A DNA stretch of 64,000 bases from Romboutsia sp. CE17 (GCF_012317385.1 NZ_CP051144.1:1984001-2048000), one strand, 5' to 3'. Counted from the first letter of the stretch, positions 35,505-45,140 are shown. The notes: generated from the letters alone by a model not told the origin. Made by a program: numbers and translations.

Positions 35505-37076
35505 TTATATAAGTGGTATAAAACTTCCTATATAAACTAAAACACCTAGTATCACCACATATCCTAAACAAAACTTAAGTGTTGATCCAAATATTTTTCC
35601 TTCACTTCCTATTAGTCCTGTAGCTGAAGTTGCAATAGCTATACTTTGAGGTGATATCATTTTCCCTGCAGTAGCACCTGCAGTATTTGCTGCAGCTATC
35701 CAGTATGGATCTATTGATAATGACTTAGCAGCTTCTACTTGCAATCCACCAAACAGTATGTTTGCTGATGTATCGCTACCTGTTACAAATGTGCCTATTG
35801 CACCTAATAGTGGGGCTATTATAGGATACATTTTACCTGTTATTGCACATAATCCAAAAGATATAGAACTTGTCATTCCGCTATAAGACATGACTTTAGA
35901 TATTGCAACTATTGACATAATAGTTACGAAAGATTTAGAAAGTTGTTTTAGTGTTTTTATAAAAACATCTATCATTTTGCTTACTTTTACTTTTTGGATT
36001 AATCCTGCTATGAAAGTAGAAATTATGATTATCATACCTGGTGTATTTATCCATGTAAATGAAGTCGGAACTGCTCCTTCTCCATTATAAATTTGTATAT
36101 TGCTACTAAATCCAGCTAAGAAGCTATTTATTGACTTGCATAAAGGACTAGCAAGTAATATTAAAATACATAAAAGTATATATGGTAACCATGCAAGTAA
36201 CCCTTCTTTTGTAGATATCTTAGCTTCTACTTTTGAATCAACAATGACATTTGAGTCATCAAAAGATGCAGTTTCATTTTTATTTAATTTTTTATTCATA
36301 AATTTAGCCATAAGTATTGTAGATAACATACTACATAAACTTCCTATTAATGCTGGCAACTCTGCCCCTAAATATTTTGCTATAAATACTTGAGGTATGG
36401 CAAACGTTGTCCCAGATATTAACGTAATCCAAAAAACACCTTTTATGGCTTTAAAACTTTTTTCTGTTAAAATTACTAATGCAAAAGGAATTATTACAAT
36501 GAATATTGCTAATTGAACTGATGTTACATAACTTAATTGAAGTACATCTAACCCTGTTACTGAGGCTAATGTTGATACTGGTATCCCTATAGCTCCAAAA
36601 GCTGTAGGTACTGTGTTTGCGATAAGACATATTACTGCTGCAAATATTGGATTAAATCCTAGAGATGCTAATATACTAGCAGGAATTGCAACTGCTGTTC
36701 CATAACCAGCAACAGCTTCTAAAAAACCACCAAATCCCCATGCTAATATAAGTACTTGAATTCTGTGATCTGTTGTTATACTAGATAACATATTTTTCAT
36801 AGTGTCCATTGTTTTAGTTTCAACAGCTAAATTATAAGTAAATAGTGCTGCTACAATAACTAATAGTATAGGCCATAACGCTACAGCCATTCCCTCAATT
36901 GTTGCTGTTGCTGCATTTGATACTGGCATCTTCCAAAATCCAAGTGCTATGACTATTGTAAGAATGACTGTGAAGAAACATGTTTTGTGGGCTGGCAACT
37001 TCATTATGCCTAAAGATACTATAAGCCATATAATTGGTATTATAGCTAAAATAAATAAAACATACTCGTTCATCAA
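35505..37076 (-). CDS. lctP: L-lactate permease (LctP family)
   Basis: Imports lactate with protons. The 523-residue protein has about 12-13 hydrophobic segments across its length, plus family motifs: GFGGFLEAVAGYGTAVAIPA (about 114-133), PTAFGAIGIPVSTLASVTGL (about 157-176), TFVTGSDTSANILFGGLQV (about 428) and AGATAGKMISPQSIAIATSA (about 462). It is the first gene of the lactate operon and has the GntR-type operator just upstream. A Lys/Ser-rich loop near 265-290 is probably cytoplasmic. Confidence 0.96.
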   Translation of the reverse strand: MMNEYVLFILAIIPIIWLIVSLGIMKLPAHKTCFFTVILTIVIALGFWKMPVSNAATATIEGMAVALWPILLVIVAALFTYNLAVETKTMDTMKNMLSSITTDHRIQVLILAWGFGGFLEAVAGYGTAVAIPASILASLGFNPIFAAVICLIANTVPTAFGAIGIPVSTLASVTGLDVLQLSYVTSVQLAIFIVIIPFALVILTEKSFKAIKGVFWITLISGTTFAIPQVFIAKYLGAELPALIGSLCSMLSTILMAKFMNKKLNKNETASFDDSNVIVDSKVEAKISTKEGLLAWLPYILLCILILLASPLCKSINSFLAGFSSNIQIYNGEGAVPTSFTWINTPGMIIIISTFIAGLIQKVKVSKMIDVFIKTLKQLSKSFVTIMSIVAISKVMSYSGMTSSISFGLCAITGKMYPIIAPLLGAIGTFVTGSDTSANILFGGLQVEAAKSLSIDPYWIAAANTAGATAGKMISPQSIAIATSATGLIGSEGKIFGSTLKFCLGYVVILGVLVYIGSFIPLI

Positions 37077-37129
37077 GTATCCCCCTTAAATTTTTTCTTA
37101 TTTATATGTCATAACTTGAATGATGGTCA

Positions 37130-37142
37130 GTGGTATTACCAC
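37130..37142. promoter_or_regulatory. candidate operator for the GntR/FadR lactate regulator
   Basis: GTGGTATTACCAC, a perfect 5-3-5 inverted repeat. Its core TGGTATTACCA fits the FadR-subfamily pattern TNGTNNNACNA exactly. It sits about 54 bases before lctP and 65 after the regulator gene ends. Binding by the neighbouring regulator is inferred. Confidence 0.62.
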
Positions 37143-37206
37143 CTTATACCTTAAATGGTATTATGTTTCATTGTTAATATCAACACTTATCTTAATATTA
37201 ACAATC

Positions 37207-37914
37207 TTATTTTTCTTTATAGTTTTCTTTTATTAAATTCATATGCTCTTCCATTTTTTTATATGCCAGATTAGAGTCATTGCTTATTATAGCATTATAT
37301 ATCTCTTTATGCTGATTTAATAATACTCTTTCGTCTGAATATTTATTAACTATTTTTCTCCTTGCATCATCAATAAACTCTTCAAATAAATTTGAAGATG
37401 TTAAAAAAAGACATTCAATTAAATAATTTTTACTTATTGAAGCTATTTTATTGTGAAATTTTTGATCTAAATTTACAAGAATTTCATTTCTATTTTGATT
37501 ATTAATTTCTTCTTCCATTTTATTTATTATAAATTTCATTTCATCTGCTTCTTCTTTTGTTACTCTTTTACTTGCAAACTTTACTGTTTCAAGTTCTAAT
37601 GCTTGCCTTAGCTCTATAACGTCTTCCCAACTTCCATTATTAAGTTTAAATATTAAAGATAGTGGTTCTATTAATGATTTATTTACATTAGAACATATAA
37701 AATTTCCTTCACCTTGTCTACTTTCTACAACTCCCATAGTTTCTAACACTCTAAGAGCTTCTCTTATAGATGTTCTGCTAACTCCCATTTGCTCTGATAA
37801 TTCTCTCTCTGATGGAAGTTTATCTCCATTTTTAAATTCTCCATAAAATATTTTTTCTTGTATTTGCTCTATTACTTGTTCATATACCTTTTTACTAGTT
37901 ATATTATTAAACAT
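37207..37914 (-). CDS. FadR-subfamily GntR regulator of lactate use (LctA/LldR-like)
   Basis: N-terminal winged helix (about 1-70: DKLPSERELSEQMGVSRTSIREALRVLETMG pattern, seen in pieces). The C-terminal FCD effector domain (about 80-230) has ELRQALELETVKFA and a metal-binding set of Asp/His (QKFHNKIA, LLNQHKEIYNAI). The best start is ATG at 37914, after a GGGGGG site; an upstream in-frame ATG at 37929 overlaps that site. It precedes lctP in the same direction with 130 bases between, and probably represses the operon until lactate binds. Confidence 0.88.
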   Translation of the reverse strand: MFNNITSKKVYEQVIEQIQEKIFYGEFKNGDKLPSERELSEQMGVSRTSIREALRVLETMGVVESRQGEGNFICSNVNKSLIEPLSLIFKLNNGSWEDVIELRQALELETVKFASKRVTKEEADEMKFIINKMEEEINNQNRNEILVNLDQKFHNKIASISKNYLIECLFLTSSNLFEEFIDDARRKIVNKYSDERVLLNQHKEIYNAIISNDSNLAYKKMEEHMNLIKENYKEK

Positions 37915-38063
37915 ATTCCCCCCACCCAAATATATAAAAAACCTTTTAACAAATTAATTATATTATAATCTATTGTTCTTTAAAATTCTCAATTAATTTA
38001 ACATTCATATAGATTCTAAGAAATTAATATAATTAAATATATTACTTAAATAAGGTGGTGTAT

Positions 38064-39263
38064 ATGAAAAAAAATCAAATAATTATATTTTTCTTTCCTA
38101 TTGTAATAGTTCTATTCTTAGTTGTTGGTATTATAATATTTCCTCAAGAATCTATAAAATCAGCAAAAGAAGGTCTCAATATTTGGGTAAATGTTCTAAT
38201 CCCATCTTTGTTACCATTTATAATTGGTGCTAATTTAATAGTGGAATTAAAAATAGTAGATTTAATTGGCGTGATAATAAACCCTATAACAAAATTCGTA
38301 TTTAATGTTTCAGGAAAAAGTGCTTTAGTTTTTGTTATATCTACTGTATCAGGATATCCTGTAGGTGCAAAGCTCGCTTATGATCTTAGAGACAAAGGAC
38401 AAATATCTTCCTCTGAAGCTCAAAGGTTAGTTTCTTTCTGTTCAACATCTGGACCCTTATTTATTATAGGTGCAGTTGCTGTTGGTATGTTTAACAATCC
38501 ATCTTTAGGGTACTTAATGATACTTTGTCACTATCTTGGTTCAATAAGTGTTGGAATTTTATTTAGAAATTATGGTAAAGAAAAGCTTAGTAAATCTAAT
38601 ATTAATATTAGGACAAATTTTAAAAATATTATTAGTACAAGATATTCTAGTAATATAGGATTTTTCGTCATGTTTGGAAATGCTGTTGTTAATGGAGTTA
38701 ATACTTTGTTGGCTGTAGGTGGATTTGTTATTGTATTTTCTGTAGTTTTTAAAGTCCTTTCATTATTTAATATAATATCACTCCTAGCAACTATTTTAAG
38801 TATTCCACTTTCATTATTTGGAGTAACAAAGGAACTATGTTATGCTTTTATCGGTGGATTGTTTGAAATTACAATAGGATGTAGTAATATATCTCAAGTA
38901 GCTTCTGCATCTTTATCTATAAAAGCTTCTTTATCTAGCTTTTTAATAGGTTTTAGTGGACTATCTATTCTTGCACAATGTTGTAATTTTTTAGCTAAAA
39001 CAGATATTAAAACTAATTTATACATACTAAGCAAGCTTTTGCACGGATTATTTGCAGCTATTTTCACATTTTTACTTTATCCTATATGCGAAACTACAGC
39101 CTTAGTTTCTAGCTTCGGTCCAACTTATAATACTTTATATAATAATAAACTTTTAGAATTCTATTTAAATAATACAAGCCTAATAATACCGTTATTATTC
39201 CTTGTATATCTTATATTTAAATTTGTAATACCTAACACTAAGATTTCTAAAAATGCTTTTTAG
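38064..39263 (+). CDS. ylbJ: sporulation integral membrane protein YlbJ
   Basis: A polytopic protein of 399 residues with about 9-10 hydrophobic segments. It carries YlbJ signatures: GLNIWVNVLIPSLLPFIIGANL near the N-terminus, VSGYPVGAKLAYDLRDKGQIS (about 93-113) and LVSFCSTSGPLFIIGAVAVGMF (about 120-141), the nucleoside-transporter-gate fold. In Bacillus it is sigma-E-controlled and needed for heat-resistant spores; the substrate is unknown. ATG at 38064 follows AAGGTGGTG; GTG codons just upstream are part of that site. A CATATAGATT at 38006-38015 could be a sigma-E -10, without a convincing -35. Divergent from the lactate regulator. Confidence 0.9.
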   Translation: MKKNQIIIFFFPIVIVLFLVVGIIIFPQESIKSAKEGLNIWVNVLIPSLLPFIIGANLIVELKIVDLIGVIINPITKFVFNVSGKSALVFVISTVSGYPVGAKLAYDLRDKGQISSSEAQRLVSFCSTSGPLFIIGAVAVGMFNNPSLGYLMILCHYLGSISVGILFRNYGKEKLSKSNINIRTNFKNIISTRYSSNIGFFVMFGNAVVNGVNTLLAVGGFVIVFSVVFKVLSLFNIISLLATILSIPLSLFGVTKELCYAFIGGLFEITIGCSNISQVASASLSIKASLSSFLIGFSGLSILAQCCNFLAKTDIKTNLYILSKLLHGLFAAIFTFLLYPICETTALVSSFGPTYNTLYNNKLLEFYLNNTSLIIPLLFLVYLIFKFVIPNTKISKNAF

Positions 39264-39319
39264 AAAGTCTCCAGGTTTATGCAAATTACATTTAAAAATA
39301 AATTTTATACATATAAAAT

Positions 39320-39366
39320 AAAAAGCTATGGATCATAAAATAAACTCTATAATATCCATAGCTTTT
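39320..39366. terminator. bidirectional terminator between ylbJ and the coiled-coil gene
   Basis: Twelve-pair stem AAAAGCTATGGA / TCCATAGCTTTT with a 22-base loop, T-rich on both strands. It separates two convergent transcripts. Confidence 0.82.
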
Positions 39367-39406
39367 GTTATTATTCATTAATATAAATTTTTATACATAC
39401 TCTATA

Positions 39407-39922
39407 CTATTTTAAATCCGCTTTATCTCTCATTACTTCTTCTAATAATGACTTAAGATTATGCTCAACTGCTGAAAATACATCTGTAGCATACTCAATA
39501 GAACCTTGTCTTATTTCTCTAGCTACAATCTCTGCTTTTTCTGTTATTTCTCTAGCTCTTTGCTCCGCTTGACCAACTACATCACTAGATTCTATATAGT
39601 CTTTTAAAGTATTTTCTGAATTTTGTTTTAGCTCTTCTAAGCTTCTAGTATACTCTTCTTTTATTTTTTCAGCATCTCTTTCTGCTTGAGCTACTAATTC
39701 TTGTGCATCTCTTTTAGCTTCATTTAGAATTCTATTTCTTTCTTTATTTATCCAAACTGCTTGTACAACCTCATCTGGCATTAAAGCTCTTATATCTTTT
39801 ATAATAGATAAAAGTTCTTCTTTATCTATTACAGATTTTTGCGAAAAACGAGCAGTTTGTGCATTTCTTATTCTATCTTCTAATTCATCAAACAGCTCTA
39901 TCATTTCTAAGTCTATCTTCAT
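39407..39922 (-). CDS. coiled-coil protein resembling ATP synthase stalk subunits
   Basis: A 171-residue, almost wholly helical protein without a membrane segment. Residues about 55-160 are a heptad-like coil rich in Ala/Glu/Arg/Lys (EAKRDAQELVAQAERDAEKI; EQRAREITEKAEIVAREIR), similar in character to V/F-type ATPase stalk or DivIVA-like coils. Homologues next to coaD in Clostridia are often called only 'ATPase'. No nucleotide motif is present, so that name is not supported. Its start is four bases downstream of the coaD stop, so it is the last gene of the fakA-recG-rsmD-coaD block. Function unknown. Confidence 0.8.
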   Translation of the reverse strand: MKIDLEMIELFDELEDRIRNAQTARFSQKSVIDKEELLSIIKDIRALMPDEVVQAVWINKERNRILNEAKRDAQELVAQAERDAEKIKEEYTRSLEELKQNSENTLKDYIESSDVVGQAEQRAREITEKAEIVAREIRQGSIEYATDVFSAVEHNLKSLLEEVMRDKADLK

Positions 39923-39925
39923 TGC

Positions 39926-40423
39926 TTATTTCCCCCCATTATTTTTTCTCTTTAGCTCATCTAGTACTACTTTTGGTACTAAGTTTTTTACATCTGCATC
40001 AAACATTAGAACTTCTTTTATTAGCGAAGAACTAATAAAAGAATACTTAGTAGTTGTAGGTAATATAATTGTCTCTATATTTGGATTTAGCTCTCTATTC
40101 ATATGAGCCATCTGTAATTCATATTCCACATCAGCTCCACTTCTTACACCTCTCACTAAAGTGTCTATCCCATTATCTTCACAATAATTAACTAGTAATC
40201 CATCAAAGCTTACAATTTTAATATTATCTAAATGCCCTGTACATGATTTTATTAAATTAACTCTTTCTTCAAATGTAAAAAGACCTTTTTTATTCGGATT
40301 AAATAGTACACCAATTTGTAACTCATCAAATAATTTTGATGCTCTACAAATTATATCTAAGTGTCCATTTGTTATAGGATCAAAACTACCTGCAAACATA
40401 GCTTTTCTAATCTTCTTGCTCAT
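39926..40423 (-). CDS. coaD: phosphopantetheine adenylyltransferase
   Basis: Penultimate step of coenzyme A synthesis: ATP plus 4'-phosphopantetheine gives dephospho-CoA. The 165 residues have GSFDPITNGHLDII (about 12-25), the HxGH motif, RGVRSGADVEYELQMA (about 93-108) and the ISSSLIKEV signature (about 132-140). The start lies within the rsmD end (17-base overlap). coaBC (59306) is also in this window but in another operon. Confidence 0.97.
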   Translation of the reverse strand: MSKKIRKAMFAGSFDPITNGHLDIICRASKLFDELQIGVLFNPNKKGLFTFEERVNLIKSCTGHLDNIKIVSFDGLLVNYCEDNGIDTLVRGVRSGADVEYELQMAHMNRELNPNIETIILPTTTKYSFISSSLIKEVLMFDADVKNLVPKVVLDELKRKNNGGK

Positions 40424-40985
40424 TTTGTGCCTCCAACTTATAAAATGTCAGTGTCGTATTTCCATACTTCTTATCTCTAGATTTCACTAGATTTCCTATA
40501 CTTTCGTCAAATAAGTCCTTTGTATCATGCTCTACAACTATTATTCCATCTTCGTATAATAAATTTAACTCATCTATAATCTTTAAACATTCTATAAACA
40601 TATTTTCATAATATGGTGGATCCATAAAGATTACATCAAATTTTTGATTTTGACTTGATAATCTTTTAACAGCATCTTTAAAATCAACATTTAAAATAGT
40701 ACTCTCATTCTCTACTCTAGCTTTTTTAACATTCGATTTTATTATATTTATGCTATCTTTACTTTTATCTACAAAAACACAATTTTTAGCTCCTCTAGAT
40801 AAGCACTCTATCCCTAGAGATCCCGTTCCTGCAAATAAATCTAGTATATTACTTTCTCTTATATAAGGATTTATTATATTAAATAGCGATTCTTTAACCC
40901 TATCTGTTGTAGGTCTCACATCTTGATTTTTAGGACTATCTAACTTTAGTCCTCTTGCCTTTCCTGATATAACTCTCAATGTCAT
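40407..40985 (-). CDS. rsmD: 16S rRNA (guanine966-N2)-methyltransferase RsmD
   Basis: Modifies 16S rRNA during 30S assembly. The 192 residues start MTLRVISGKARGLKL, then LDLFAGTGSLGIECLSRGA (about 53-71, SAM loop) and MDPPYY (about 123-128, catalytic DPPY). ATG at 40985 follows GAGGAG; an ATG four codons earlier overlaps that site. It overlaps coaD, the classical rsmD-coaD pair, and follows recG by about 34 bases. Confidence 0.96.
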   Translation of the reverse strand: MTLRVISGKARGLKLDSPKNQDVRPTTDRVKESLFNIINPYIRESNILDLFAGTGSLGIECLSRGAKNCVFVDKSKDSINIIKSNVKKARVENESTILNVDFKDAVKRLSSQNQKFDVIFMDPPYYENMFIECLKIIDELNLLYEDGIIVVEHDTKDLFDESIGNLVKSRDKKYGNTTLTFYKLEAQNEQED

Positions 40986-41019
40986 ATCTCCTCTCAATAT
41001 ATTTTAACATAATTTGTAT

Positions 41020-43080
41020 TTAGTTTAGCGAAATTTCTCTTGCTGCATACTCAAATTTATCAATTATCTCATTTTTCAACAATTTATTTTTAGAATTTTG
41101 TAATTTTGAGTCTTCTCCTATAATGTAACGAGCTTCTTGTTGAGCTATTTTTAATATTTTCATATGTTTAAATATATTAGCTATTTTTAGCTCAGGAAGT
41201 CCATGTTGTCTCGTACCAAAGAATTCTCCAGGACCTCTTATTTCTAAGTCCTTTTCTGATATTTTAAATCCATCATTAGTCTCTTCCATAATAGACATTC
41301 TTTGTCTACAAACCTCTGATTTCGATGCATATATTAATATACAGTATGATTTGTGTTTTCCTCTACCTACACGACCTCTAAGCTGATGAAGTTGGGCCAG
41401 ACCAAACCGTTCTGCATTTTCAATTATCATCAATGTAGCATTTGGTACATTAACTCCAACCTCTATAACAGTAGTTGAAACGAGTATATCTAACTCTTTA
41501 TTTTTAAAACTTTTCATAATATTATCTTTTTCAGTTGCCTTCATTTTTCCATGTAAAAGCCCAACCTTAAGATCTGAAAAGTATTCTTGTTTAAGTTCTT
41601 CTACTAATTCTACTGCGGCTTTTGCTTCAATAGATTCACTTTCTTCTACCAAAGGACATACTATATAAACTTGTCTACCTTTTTCAACTTCAGCTCTAAC
41701 TAAGTTATTATAAGCTCTATCTCTTTTATCCTTGCTTACAGCTATAGTATCAATAGGCTGTCTTCCTGGAGGAAGTTCATCTATAATAGATATATCTAAA
41801 TCTCCATATAATATAAGAGCTAAAGTTCTTGGTATTGGTGTAGCTGTCATAACTAATACATCAGGATTATTACCCTTATCAGAAAGTTTTCCTCTTTGTC
41901 TAACGCCAAATCGATGTTGTTCATCAGTTATTACTATACCTAAATTATTAAACTCAACCTTATCTTCAATTAAGGCATGAGTACCAATTAATATATCAAT
42001 TTCTTTATTTTTTACTCTATCTAAAACTTTTTCTTTTTGTTTCTTAGTAAGACTTCCTACAAGAAGCTCTACATTCATCCCAAACTCTTTTAAGGTTTCA
42101 GTTAATGAAATATAATGCTGCTCTGCTAAAATCTCTGTAGGAGCCATTAAAGCGCCTTGATAGCCATTTAGAACACAATTTGCTAATGCAAGTAATGCCA
42201 CTACTGTTTTACCAGAACCAACATCACCTTGAACAAGTCTATTCATAACTTTAGAAGACTGCATATCTTCTATAATTTCATTTAAAGCTCTATTTTGAGC
42301 TTTTGTTAGTTTAAATGGCAAAGAGTCTATTATATCTTTTAACTTATCATTTTCTTCAAATTTTATTCCTTCAACTTCTGTAACTCCATTTTTAAACATG
42401 AATAAACCTAGTTGAAGAATTAAAAATTCCTCAAAAATAATTCTATATAAAGCTATTTTAAAATTTTCTTTACTACTTGGTGCATGAATATTTTTTATAG
42501 CATAATCTATACTACATAATTTGTACTTATCAATTATTGTCTTTGGTAAATACTCTTTTATGACTAATTCTTTATTAGATAATACAGACTTTATTATACT
42601 CATAATTTCCTTATTAGTCACCCCAAATGTAAGGGGATATATAGGCATTATTTTACAAGTATTTTTAGGTGCGTTGCTAAGATGCTCTATCTCACAAGAA
42701 CTTAGCTCTATATTTTTAAATTCTTTTTTTACTTTTCCAAATACAAGTATAGTATCTCCACTTTTAAATGCATTACTTATATATGGTTGATTAAAAAAAA
42801 CTAACTTTGCATATCCCGTTTCATCTTTTATATCTACCTTAGTTAAGGTCATACCTTTTTTTGGATTACTATTAGTAATACCTAATATCACTGCCTTTAT
42901 CGTTGCTTTATCTTCATTTTGTAACTGAGCTATCTTCTTTAAATTATTTCTATCTTCATATTGTCTAGGAAAATAATAAAGTAAATCCTTAAGTGTAAAT
43001 ATTCCTAGCTTATTTAATTTATATGCCCTTTTAGGACCAATTCCTTTTACGTATTGTATATCCATTTTTAAGTCACTCAT
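41020..43080 (-). CDS. recG: ATP-dependent DNA helicase RecG
   Basis: Branch-migrating helicase that remodels stalled forks. The 686 residues have an N-terminal wedge/OB domain (about 1-230; KGIGPKRAYKLNKLGI is the HhH-like start). The SF2 motor carries QGDVGSGKTVVAL (about 282-294), TDEQHRFGVRQR (about 382), TATPIPRTLAL, and the TRG motif region (HQLRGRVGRGKHKSYC). ATG at 43080 follows AGGTG; a GTG three codons earlier overlaps that site. It is preceded by the fakA terminator. Confidence 0.97.
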   Translation of the reverse strand: MSDLKMDIQYVKGIGPKRAYKLNKLGIFTLKDLLYYFPRQYEDRNNLKKIAQLQNEDKATIKAVILGITNSNPKKGMTLTKVDIKDETGYAKLVFFNQPYISNAFKSGDTILVFGKVKKEFKNIELSSCEIEHLSNAPKNTCKIMPIYPLTFGVTNKEIMSIIKSVLSNKELVIKEYLPKTIIDKYKLCSIDYAIKNIHAPSSKENFKIALYRIIFEEFLILQLGLFMFKNGVTEVEGIKFEENDKLKDIIDSLPFKLTKAQNRALNEIIEDMQSSKVMNRLVQGDVGSGKTVVALLALANCVLNGYQGALMAPTEILAEQHYISLTETLKEFGMNVELLVGSLTKKQKEKVLDRVKNKEIDILIGTHALIEDKVEFNNLGIVITDEQHRFGVRQRGKLSDKGNNPDVLVMTATPIPRTLALILYGDLDISIIDELPPGRQPIDTIAVSKDKRDRAYNNLVRAEVEKGRQVYIVCPLVEESESIEAKAAVELVEELKQEYFSDLKVGLLHGKMKATEKDNIMKSFKNKELDILVSTTVIEVGVNVPNATLMIIENAERFGLAQLHQLRGRVGRGKHKSYCILIYASKSEVCRQRMSIMEETNDGFKISEKDLEIRGPGEFFGTRQHGLPELKIANIFKHMKILKIAQQEARYIIGEDSKLQNSKNKLLKNEIIDKFEYAAREISLN

Positions 43081-43099
43081 AGTTATCACCTATTACGCA

Positions 43100-43146
43100 A
43101 AAATCCTGTATAACCAACTAAACGGTAGTAAGATTATACAGGACTT
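43100..43146 (-). terminator. terminator after fakA
   Basis: Ten-pair stem TCCTGTATAA / TTATACAGGA with a 20-base loop, then TTTTT on the minus strand, starting about ten bases after the stop. Confidence 0.75.
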
Positions 43147-43154
43147 TAAAATCA

Positions 43155-44774
43155 TTATTCAACTGAAATTAAGTAATAATAAAGAGGTTGTCCTCCATAG
43201 TATAACTCTACATCTATATCCTCAAACTTTTCTTCTAATTCATCACGAAGGTTGTTTGCTTGTTCTTCACTCACATCTTCTCCATAGAATAAAGTTATTA
43301 TTGCACTATCTTCATCTACTAAATTATCTATAAGTTTAGTAGTTATTTCATCAACACCTTCACCAGCTGCTTGTAATTTACCTTCTGCTATAGCTATTAT
43401 GTTTCCTTCTTTAACTTCAACATCATTCATCACTGTATCTCTTACAGCATATGTTACTTGACCTGACTTAACTAAGCTTAAAGACTCCATCATTGCTGCT
43501 TCATTTTCTTCAACAGTTGCATCACCATTAAAACTTACTAAAGCTGTAAATCCTTGAGGAGTATTTTTAGTAGGTATAACTACTATATTCTTCTCACTTA
43601 ACTCTTTAGCTTGATTAGCAGCCATTATTATATTGCTATTGTTAGGGAATATAAATATATTTTTTGCATTTATACCTTCAATAGCTTTCATAAAGTCTTC
43701 TGTACTTGGGTTCATAGTTTGACCACCTTCTATTATGTGATCAACTCCAAAATCTTTAAATATTTTAGCTAAACCATCACCCATAGAAGTTGCTATAAAT
43801 CCATATTCCTTTTCTTCTTGAGTAGATTCAGACTCATCATCTTCTACTAATGTATTTTCATGTTGAAGCTTCATATTTTCTATTTTTATAGTTAAAAGTT
43901 CACCACAAGCTAATGCATCTTGTAATACAAGTCCTGGATCATTAGTATGAACGTGTACTTTTATTATTCCTTCATCTCCAACTACAGCTAAGCTATCTCC
44001 ATATTTAAGCATCATATCTCTTATTTGAGTGTCGCTTACTTTATCACTTTCTAATATAAATTCAGTACAGTATAAGAATTTTATATCTTCTGTAGATACA
44101 CCACTTTGTAATTTAACTTCTTTTAATGGTGCTGAACTTGAATTATTAGTCCCTATTGTATTTCCTTTTAAGCATTCTAACATACCTTCATATACAAGAA
44201 GTAATCCTTTACCGCCTGAATCTACAACTCCTGCTTCTTTTAAAGCTTTTAATAATTCTGGTGTTCTATTTAATGATTCATTTGCTTCTTTTATAACTAA
44301 CTCTAAAAATGCTATAAAATCATTTTCTTTTTTAGCTATTTTTAAAGCTGCTTCACTACTTTCTCTTATTACAGTTAGTATAGTTCCTTCTATTGGTTTT
44401 ATAACTGCTTTATATGCAGTATCAGAACCATTTTTTAATGCTTCTGCAAAGTCTAATGTACTTAGTTGATCTTTGCCTTCTACTGACTTAGCTATACCTC
44501 TTATAATTTGAGATAAGATAACTCCTGAGTTACCTCTTGCTCCCATAAGAGACCCTCTAGATATTGCCTTACCTATATTAGTTATTTCATTATTATCTAC
44601 TTTAGCCAATTCTTTAATCGCATAAGAAATAGTTAATGACATGTTTGTCCCTGTATCTCCATCTGGCACTGGGAATACATTCAATTTATCAACTAACTCT
44701 TTGTGATTTTGAAGATTGTTTGCACCTGAAACAAACAAATCTCTTAGTTTTTTTCCGTCTATATATTGAATCAT
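43155..44774 (-). CDS. fakA: fatty acid kinase subunit FakA (DAK2/YloV family)
   Basis: ATP-binding subunit that, with a DegV-type FakB, phosphorylates exogenous fatty acids for use by PlsX/PlsY. The 539-residue sequence begins with a DAK2 domain (about 8-200) bearing NVFPVPDGDTGTNMSLT (about 28-44) and GSLMGARGNSGVILSQIIRG (about 70-89). A central domain and a C-terminal DAK phosphatase-like region (about 310-539) with HTNDP (about 278) follow. It is 15 bases after the yloU-like gene. No fakB is in the window. It connects functionally to plsX at 25677. Confidence 0.93.
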   Translation of the reverse strand: MIQYIDGKKLRDLFVSGANNLQNHKELVDKLNVFPVPDGDTGTNMSLTISYAIKELAKVDNNEITNIGKAISRGSLMGARGNSGVILSQIIRGIAKSVEGKDQLSTLDFAEALKNGSDTAYKAVIKPIEGTILTVIRESSEAALKIAKKENDFIAFLELVIKEANESLNRTPELLKALKEAGVVDSGGKGLLLVYEGMLECLKGNTIGTNNSSSAPLKEVKLQSGVSTEDIKFLYCTEFILESDKVSDTQIRDMMLKYGDSLAVVGDEGIIKVHVHTNDPGLVLQDALACGELLTIKIENMKLQHENTLVEDDESESTQEEKEYGFIATSMGDGLAKIFKDFGVDHIIEGGQTMNPSTEDFMKAIEGINAKNIFIFPNNSNIIMAANQAKELSEKNIVVIPTKNTPQGFTALVSFNGDATVEENEAAMMESLSLVKSGQVTYAVRDTVMNDVEVKEGNIIAIAEGKLQAAGEGVDEITTKLIDNLVDEDSAIITLFYGEDVSEEQANNLRDELEEKFEDIDVELYYGGQPLYYYLISVE

Positions 44775-44789
44775 ATTCTTCCTCCTAAA

Positions 44790-45140
44790 TTACTTAACTC
44801 TAATTCCTTGAACATTAATGTCTATTTTACTTACTTTTATAGCCGTCATCTTCTCAACTGTATATTTTACTCTATCTATTATATTGTTTGCAACTGTAGA
44901 TATATTTGTTCCGTACTGTATTATAACATAAAGTTCTATTGCTATGGTATTGTCTTCTAATTCTTCTACTTTTACACCTTTAGTAGCATTTTCACCTTTT
45001 AATAGTTCTACTATACCCTTAGATTTATATCCTAAACCTACTAGTCCGTAACTTTCCATTGCTGCTCTATACACGATTTGAGCTATCACTTGTTTATCTA
45101 TTTCTACATATCCAAATTCATTATTTAATCTTGCACTCAT
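44790..45140 (-). CDS. yloU: Asp23/Gls24 family protein (YloU-like)
   Basis: A 116-residue Asp23-domain protein: GYVEIDKQVIAQIVYRAAM near 10-28, NTIAIELYVIIQYGTNISTVA (about 63-83) and VSKIDINVQGIRVK at the C-terminus. Unlike the copy at 19774-20178 it has no charged tail. The yloU-yloV pair beside rpmB is conserved in Firmicutes. It is transcribed away from rpmB. Its promoter must be in the 360-base gap upstream. Confidence 0.92.
   Translation of the reverse strand: MSARLNNEFGYVEIDKQVIAQIVYRAAMESYGLVGLGYKSKGIVELLKGENATKGVKVEELEDNTIAIELYVIIQYGTNISTVANNIIDRVKYTVEKMTAIKVSKIDINVQGIRVK

Noticed and set aside
37915-38063. Sigma-E promoter for ylbJ
   Set aside because: CATATAGATT could be a -10, but no matching -35 was found.
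39407-39922. V-type ATPase subunit E
   Set aside because: Composition is similar to stalk coils, but no other V-ATPase genes are nearby and the core motifs of subunit E are not recognisable.
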